DNA of 16,452 nucleotides from an uncultured Bacteroidaceae bacterium (GTDB lineage: Bacteria; Bacteroidota; Bacteroidia; Bacteroidales; Bacteroidaceae): NCBI GenBank assembly GCA_904502185.1, contig CAJGDX010000043.1, positions 1-16,452 of the forward strand, read 5' to 3'. Below are positions 12,746 to 16,452 of the stretch, one piece after another. A program made the translations under genes and the position numbers. The notes beneath the pieces are model-generated. The model did no database searches. It saw only the letters and a list, made by a program, of their open reading frames with translations, and had not been told where the DNA came from. Each line of letters opens with the position of its first letter. Positions within the stretch are counted from its first letter, which is position 1.

Positions 12746-12784
12746 TCCGACACATTACAGAATCGTTAAATAAATCAGATAATT

Positions 12785-13531
12785 ATGAAATTATTAGAGG
12801 GAAAAGTTGCTCTTATCACCGGCGGCACACGCGGCATTGGTAAGGCTATTGCATTGAAATATGCAAGCGAGGGTGCAAACATTGCGTTTACATACGTCAG
12901 CAACAGCGCTGCTGCCGAACAGACAGAGGCTGAAATTGCAGCGTTGGGTGTAACCTGCAAAGGATACATTTCGAATGCGGCAGAGTTTGCAGCAGCCGAC
13001 GAGGTTGTAAAGAGCGTGATGGCAGACTTCGGACGCATCGACATACTGGTGAACAACGCAGGTATCACAAAAGATGGACTCCTGCTGCGCATGAGCGAAG
13101 AGCAGTGGGACAGTGTAATATCTGTCAATCTTAAATCAGCCTTCAACTTCATACGCGCCATTGCCCCCATCATGGCAAAACAGCGTGCAGGCAGCATCAT
13201 CAACATGACATCAGTGGTAGGTGTCAGCGGCAATGCCGGACAGGCCAACTACGCCGCATCGAAAGCCGGTCTTATAGGCCTTGCAAAATCTGTGGCTAAG
13301 GAGCTGGGGCCGCGCGGAATACGTGCCAACTGCATCGCCCCCGGATTCATTGACACAGACATGACTGCAAAGTTGCCCGAGGATCTGCGCGAGCAGTGGA
13401 GCAAGAGCATCCCCTTGCGTCGTGCCGGTAAGGGCGAGGATGTAGCAAACGTAGCTCTGTTCCTTGCTTCCGACCTTTCGGCATACGTCACAGGACAGGT
13501 TATCAACTGCTGCGGCGGAATGAATTGTTAA
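12785..13531 (+). CDS. fabG: 3-oxoacyl-[acyl-carrier-protein] reductase
   Basis: FabG reduces beta-ketoacyl-ACP with NADPH in each cycle of fatty-acid elongation, as a cytoplasmic homotetramer. The 248-residue protein is a classical short-chain dehydrogenase: cofactor loop TGGTRGIG (12-19), NNAG (90-93), and the catalytic Asn115, Ser143, Tyr156 and Lys160 (YAASK). IAPGFIDTDMT follows, and the C-terminus ends VTGQVINCCGGMNC, where FabG proteins usually end VLxVDGGMxM. The two adjacent cysteines are a small oddity. No other fatty-acid gene is nearby, so the exact substrate is assigned from overall similarity alone. It is preceded by a long AT-rich divergent region with its own promoter. Confidence 0.92.
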   Translation: MKLLEGKVALITGGTRGIGKAIALKYASEGANIAFTYVSNSAAAEQTEAEIAALGVTCKGYISNAAEFAAADEVVKSVMADFGRIDILVNNAGITKDGLLLRMSEEQWDSVISVNLKSAFNFIRAIAPIMAKQRAGSIINMTSVVGVSGNAGQANYAASKAGLIGLAKSVAKELGPRGIRANCIAPGFIDTDMTAKLPEDLREQWSKSIPLRRAGKGEDVANVALFLASDLSAYVTGQVINCCGGMNC

Positions 13532-13552
13532 GAAATAAACAGAACCACGGTT

Positions 13553-13591
13553 AGAGACTGTATTGTAATGGTTAATTATGATACAGCCTCT
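13553..13591 (+). other. imperfect stem-loop between fabG and the M28 peptidase gene
   Basis: AGAG-A-CTGTAT (13553-13563) pairs with ATACAG-C-CTCT (13581-13591), giving 10 bp with one A-C mismatch and a 17-nt loop, 22 nt after the fabG stop. No T tract follows, so it is a poor rho-independent terminator. It may be an mRNA processing or 3'-protecting stem. No TAnnTTTG promoter is seen in the rest of the 83-nt gap. Confidence 0.4.
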
Positions 13592-13614
13592 GCCATATTA
13601 TAAAACAAAGAAAA

Positions 13615-14631
13615 ATGAATAGAATTTTCATCCTACTACTTGCTCTTTTTGTCACCTTGCCGGCTGTTCAGCTCGAGGCCAAAAAGAAAAAAACAACTCC
13701 CGAGCAGCAGGCGCTGACAACCATCAACCGTGCAACAGCCGAAGCTCATGTGGAATTTCTCGCATCGGATGCGCTTAAAGGTCGTGAGTCGGGAACGCCC
13801 GACGGATATATTGCCGGCGAGTATCTGATATCTGTAATGAAGCAGATGGGTGCAACACCGTTACTTGGCAACAGTTTCGCACAACCTTTCGAAGCATATT
13901 CTCCTGAATGGAAAAGAGCCGGTTTTACCGTATTGCCCGAGAATGTCGAAAAGCTTAAGGCAAAGACCCACCGCGTTGCCAAGATGCGCAACATTCTTGC
14001 AAAGATTGAGGGCAAGAACCCCAACGAAATTGTAGTTGTAGGCGCACACTACGACCATCTGGGTTACGACCCCATGCTGGTGGGCGACAAGATATTCAAC
14101 GGCGCCGACGACAATGCGTCAGGTGTTCAGGCGGTGTTGCAGATACTGCGCGCCTTCCTTGCCACAGGTGTGCAGCCCGAGAGAACTGTGATTTTTGCAC
14201 TATGGGACGGCGAAGAGCGTGGATTGCTGGGCTCGACATACTTCACAAACAATTTCGCCGACATGAATAAGGTCAAGGCATATATGAACTTCGACATGAT
14301 AGGTCGCAACAGCATAGAAGAGCGCCCTAACAATTTCAAATTCCTTTATCTGACAAAAGATTCCATATATAAGGAGTGGACACTGGGTGATATAGAGAAA
14401 AACGCCCTTAGCCTTGAGCCAGAATTTATAGCATCAGATGATTTCAGTGGCGGCAGCGACCAGGCACCGTTTTTCAAGGCCGGAACATCCATTGCATGGT
14501 ACCAGACAGGCGCACAACCCGACTTTCACCTGCCCACGGACGAAGCGGAACGCATCAACTGGGACAAGATGGTAGAAATAACAAAAGCTGCCTATCTCTG
14601 TTTGTGGAAGATGGCAAACAATGCTTTCTAA
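13615..14631 (+). CDS. secreted M28-family zinc metallopeptidase
   Basis: This 338-residue protein has a Sec signal peptide (about 1-22, ending LEA, then KKKK), so it is periplasmic or outer-membrane facing. It carries the full set of M28 co-catalytic zinc residues: His145 in GAHYDHLG, Asp165 in NGADDNASG, the Glu200-Glu201 pair in DGEERGLLGS (base and ligand), Asp227 in NFDMIG and His305 in PDFHLPTDE. The complete set argues for an active aminopeptidase rather than a glutaminyl cyclase, which uses fewer ligands, though that alternative is not excluded. It has no lipobox and no T9SS-type C-terminal domain. The permease gene follows 18 nt later, suggesting peptide breakdown coupled to amino-acid uptake. 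Confidence 0.93.
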   Translation: MNRIFILLLALFVTLPAVQLEAKKKKTTPEQQALTTINRATAEAHVEFLASDALKGRESGTPDGYIAGEYLISVMKQMGATPLLGNSFAQPFEAYSPEWKRAGFTVLPENVEKLKAKTHRVAKMRNILAKIEGKNPNEIVVVGAHYDHLGYDPMLVGDKIFNGADDNASGVQAVLQILRAFLATGVQPERTVIFALWDGEERGLLGSTYFTNNFADMNKVKAYMNFDMIGRNSIEERPNNFKFLYLTKDSIYKEWTLGDIEKNALSLEPEFIASDDFSGGSDQAPFFKAGTSIAWYQTGAQPDFHLPTDEAERINWDKMVEITKAAYLCLWKMANNAF

Positions 14632-14649
14632 AAATAAAATAAGCCGAAT

Positions 14650-16305
14650 ATGGGACTTTTTGTAAGAAAATCAATGGAGGCACTGAATGCCGAGGCGAAT
14701 GCCACAGGCAGCAAGACCCTCAAACGTGTGCTTGGTCCATGGAGCCTTGTAGCACTGGGAGTGGGTGTGATTATAGGTGCCGGACTCTTCTCTATAACAG
14801 GAACTGTTGCAGGTGAATACACCGGACCTGCCATCACTCTGAGCTTTGCAGTAGCTGCAATTGCCTGCTGCTTTGCAGGACTCTGCTACGCCGAGTTTGC
14901 ATCCATGATACCCGTTGCGGGAAGCGCATACACATACTCGTATGCCACGATGGGCGAGCTTGTCGCATGGGTAATAGGTTGGGACCTTGTGCTGGAATAC
15001 ACAGTAGCAGCCACCACTGTCAGCATCAGCTGGAGCCGCTATCTGGTGGTTTTTCTGCAAGGCATAGGCATAGAACTTCCACATGCGCTGTCGGCCTGCC
15101 CGTGGGACGGCGGCATTGTAAATGTTCCTGCCATCCTTATTGTGATAATGATAAGCATCATACTGATGCGCGGAACAGAAGAGAGCTCTTTCTTCAACGG
15201 ACTTATAGTTTTTCTGAAGATAGGTGTAATACTGGTATTTGTTGTCCTCGGATGGAAATTCATAAATGCCGATAACCTGACTCCCTATATTCCTGAAAAC
15301 ACAGGAGTGCTTGGCGAATATGGTTTTTCGGGTATTCTGCGTGGAGCTGCGATAGTCTTTTTTGCCTTCCTGGGATTCGACGCTGTAAGTACAGCAGCCC
15401 AGGAGACCAAAAACCCCAAACGCAATATGCCGATAGGTATTCTCGTGTCGCTGCTTGTATGTACCATACTTTACATACTTTTTGCGCATGTAATGACAGG
15501 TGTTGCACACTACACCCAGTTCCAGGGACAGGTGGGCATTGCGCCGGTGGCTGTAGCCATTGAGAATATGGGAACAGCCGACGCGGCAGGAGTAATACAA
15601 CCTGCCTACCCATGGCTGAACAAGGCCATAATCCTGGCTATCCTTTTCGGATACTGTTCGGTGATTATGGTGACACTGCTGGGACAGAGCCGCGTATTCC
15701 TGAGCATGAGCCACGATGGATTGCTGCCCCCATTCTTCTCTCGCATCAACGAGAAGTATCGCACACCCATGCACAGCAATCTGCTCTTCATGGTAATCGT
15801 CGGCCTGCTTGCAGGCTTTGTCCCTGCCCAGGTAGCAGGCGAGATGACCAGCATTGGCACACTATTTGCCTTCACTTTGGTGTGTGCAGGAGTGCTGGTG
15901 GTACGTCGCACAATGCCCGGAGTGCATCGCGGATTCAAGTGTCCCTTTGTACCTGCAATTCCCATACTGGGTATACTCACATGCGTGGTGATGATGTGCT
16001 TCCTGCCTGCCGACACATGGATACGACTGATACTGTGGATGCTAATAGGACTCGACGTTTACGCTCTCTACGGCATCAAGCATAGTAAACTGGAACCGGG
16101 GAAAAGTGTTCGCAAAGGCGATGGAGCATTGAACATGCTGGGTATAGCCTTGTCACTGCTTAGCGTGGTGACTGGTTTCTGGCATCAGCAGACTGCCGGC
16201 TGGGATACAGATAAGACTTTGCTTATTATATCAATGGTCTTTGCCGTTGTTCACCTGGTATTCTATCTGATGCGTATTTGGCGCAATTCGCGCCGCATGG
16301 CTTGA
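14650..16305 (+). CDS. APC-family amino-acid permease (cationic amino-acid transporter-like)
   Basis: This 551-residue inner-membrane protein has at least 12, and perhaps 14, hydrophobic helices. It resembles the CAT/YfnA branch of the APC superfamily. The substrate-binding loop of helix 1 is visible as GVGVIIGAGLFSITG (about 37-51). The helix 6 to helix 7 region contains FFAFLGFDAVSTAAQETKNPKRNMP (about 237-261), and GQSRVFLSMSHDGLLPPFFSRI (about 344-365) is also typical. The substrate is probably a cationic or neutral amino acid, but the sequence does not settle it. It follows the M28 peptidase by 18 nt without a visible promoter between them, and a strong terminator lies 32 nt after its stop, so it closes the transcript. 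Confidence 0.93.
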   Translation: MGLFVRKSMEALNAEANATGSKTLKRVLGPWSLVALGVGVIIGAGLFSITGTVAGEYTGPAITLSFAVAAIACCFAGLCYAEFASMIPVAGSAYTYSYATMGELVAWVIGWDLVLEYTVAATTVSISWSRYLVVFLQGIGIELPHALSACPWDGGIVNVPAILIVIMISIILMRGTEESSFFNGLIVFLKIGVILVFVVLGWKFINADNLTPYIPENTGVLGEYGFSGILRGAAIVFFAFLGFDAVSTAAQETKNPKRNMPIGILVSLLVCTILYILFAHVMTGVAHYTQFQGQVGIAPVAVAIENMGTADAAGVIQPAYPWLNKAIILAILFGYCSVIMVTLLGQSRVFLSMSHDGLLPPFFSRINEKYRTPMHSNLLFMVIVGLLAGFVPAQVAGEMTSIGTLFAFTLVCAGVLVVRRTMPGVHRGFKCPFVPAIPILGILTCVVMMCFLPADTWIRLILWMLIGLDVYALYGIKHSKLEPGKSVRKGDGALNMLGIALSLLSVVTGFWHQQTAGWDTDKTLLIISMVFAVVHLVFYLMRIWRNSRRMA

Positions 16306-16337
16306 GGATTGTAATTTGGTAAAGTGGTGTTTGATTA

Positions 16338-16371
16338 TTGCGATTAAGGAATCTTAGTCGCAATTTTCTTT
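16338..16371 (+). terminator. rho-independent terminator after the permease gene
   Basis: TTGCGATTAAG (16338-16348) pairs with CTTAGTCGCAA (16353-16363) around a GAAT loop, with a single G-U pair, and is followed by TTTTCTTTT. Position and shape are typical of a plus-strand intrinsic terminator. The stem base TTGCGA is shared with the tRNA-Leu terminator at the other end of the window. Confidence 0.88.
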
Positions 16372-16452
16372 TCTTTGTATTCTACGGTAGTTTTTACCCT
16401 TAACCATTTGTTGCAATCCGAAAGTCAGTCGTTTCTATCCTTACTTTTTGGC

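Noticed and set aside
14671..15774. Minus-strand 367-residue open frame inside the permease gene
   Set aside because: The translation is rich in Cys, His, Tyr and Gln with no hydrophobic or domain pattern, whereas the plus strand encodes a well-formed APC permease. It is an antisense shadow.
16400..16452. Possible end of a minus-strand gene entering from the right edge
   Set aside because: One minus-strand frame is open for about 16 codons before a TAA at 16400-16402, but another frame is nearly as good and no family is recognisable. It is too short to support a call. The rest of 16372-16452 shows nothing clear.

Overview
The window looks like chromosomal DNA from a member of the Bacteroidales (phylum Bacteroidota). 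Three things point there. First, it carries the type IX secretion sortase PorU next to the outer-membrane shuttle protein PorV, with ispF following, an order I recall from Porphyromonas. Second, several promoters match the Bacteroides -7 consensus TAnnTTTG. Third, most starts lack a strong Shine-Dalgarno sequence. Genus cannot be fixed from the sequence alone. Most of the window is dense, intact, core-type gene content with no insertion sequence, CRISPR array or phage structural gene. The only hint of accessory DNA is at the extreme left, beyond the 3' end of a tRNA-Leu gene.

Layout. Positions 1-160 hold the possible tail of a cut-off gene, a tandem 9-bp direct repeat and a hairpin terminator. 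A minus-strand tRNA-Leu(UAA) lies at 163-246, behind a leader that can form two hairpins. A minus-strand block follows from 3738 down to 355: an SUI1/YciH-type translation factor, pyrE, a small SRPBCC-fold protein, argH and, after an 11-bp inverted repeat, a lipoprotein with a four-cysteine Rieske-like or zinc-ribbon-like module. This block joins a step of pyrimidine synthesis to the last step of arginine synthesis.

A divergent promoter region (about 3739-3912) separates that block from the plus-strand run rex, FAH-family hydrolase, porU and porV (3913-10199). The first three are overlapping or 6 nt apart and porV follows after 39 nt, so an NADH/NAD+-sensing repressor is probably co-transcribed with the protein-sorting and attachment machinery of type IX secretion. 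ispF follows behind its own TAnnTTTG motif. After it come a membrane-anchored metallophosphoesterase and a small two-helix membrane protein resembling Imm17 proteins, joined by an ATGA overlap.

On the minus strand, crcB (fluoride channel) and an uncharacterised 99-residue protein (12501-11823) converge on that pair with only 17 nt between stops. A 283-nt divergent promoter region leads to fabG, a secreted M28 metallopeptidase and an APC-family amino-acid permease, closed by a clear rho-independent terminator at 16338-16371. The last 80 bases hold nothing I can identify.

The points that most deserve a second look are the rex-porU-porV linkage and the nested palindrome over the rex promoter, the Cys4 lipoprotein, the crcB partner protein, the orphan Imm17-like protein, and the predicted transcripts (tRNA-Leu and fabG) that would begin with a hairpin.
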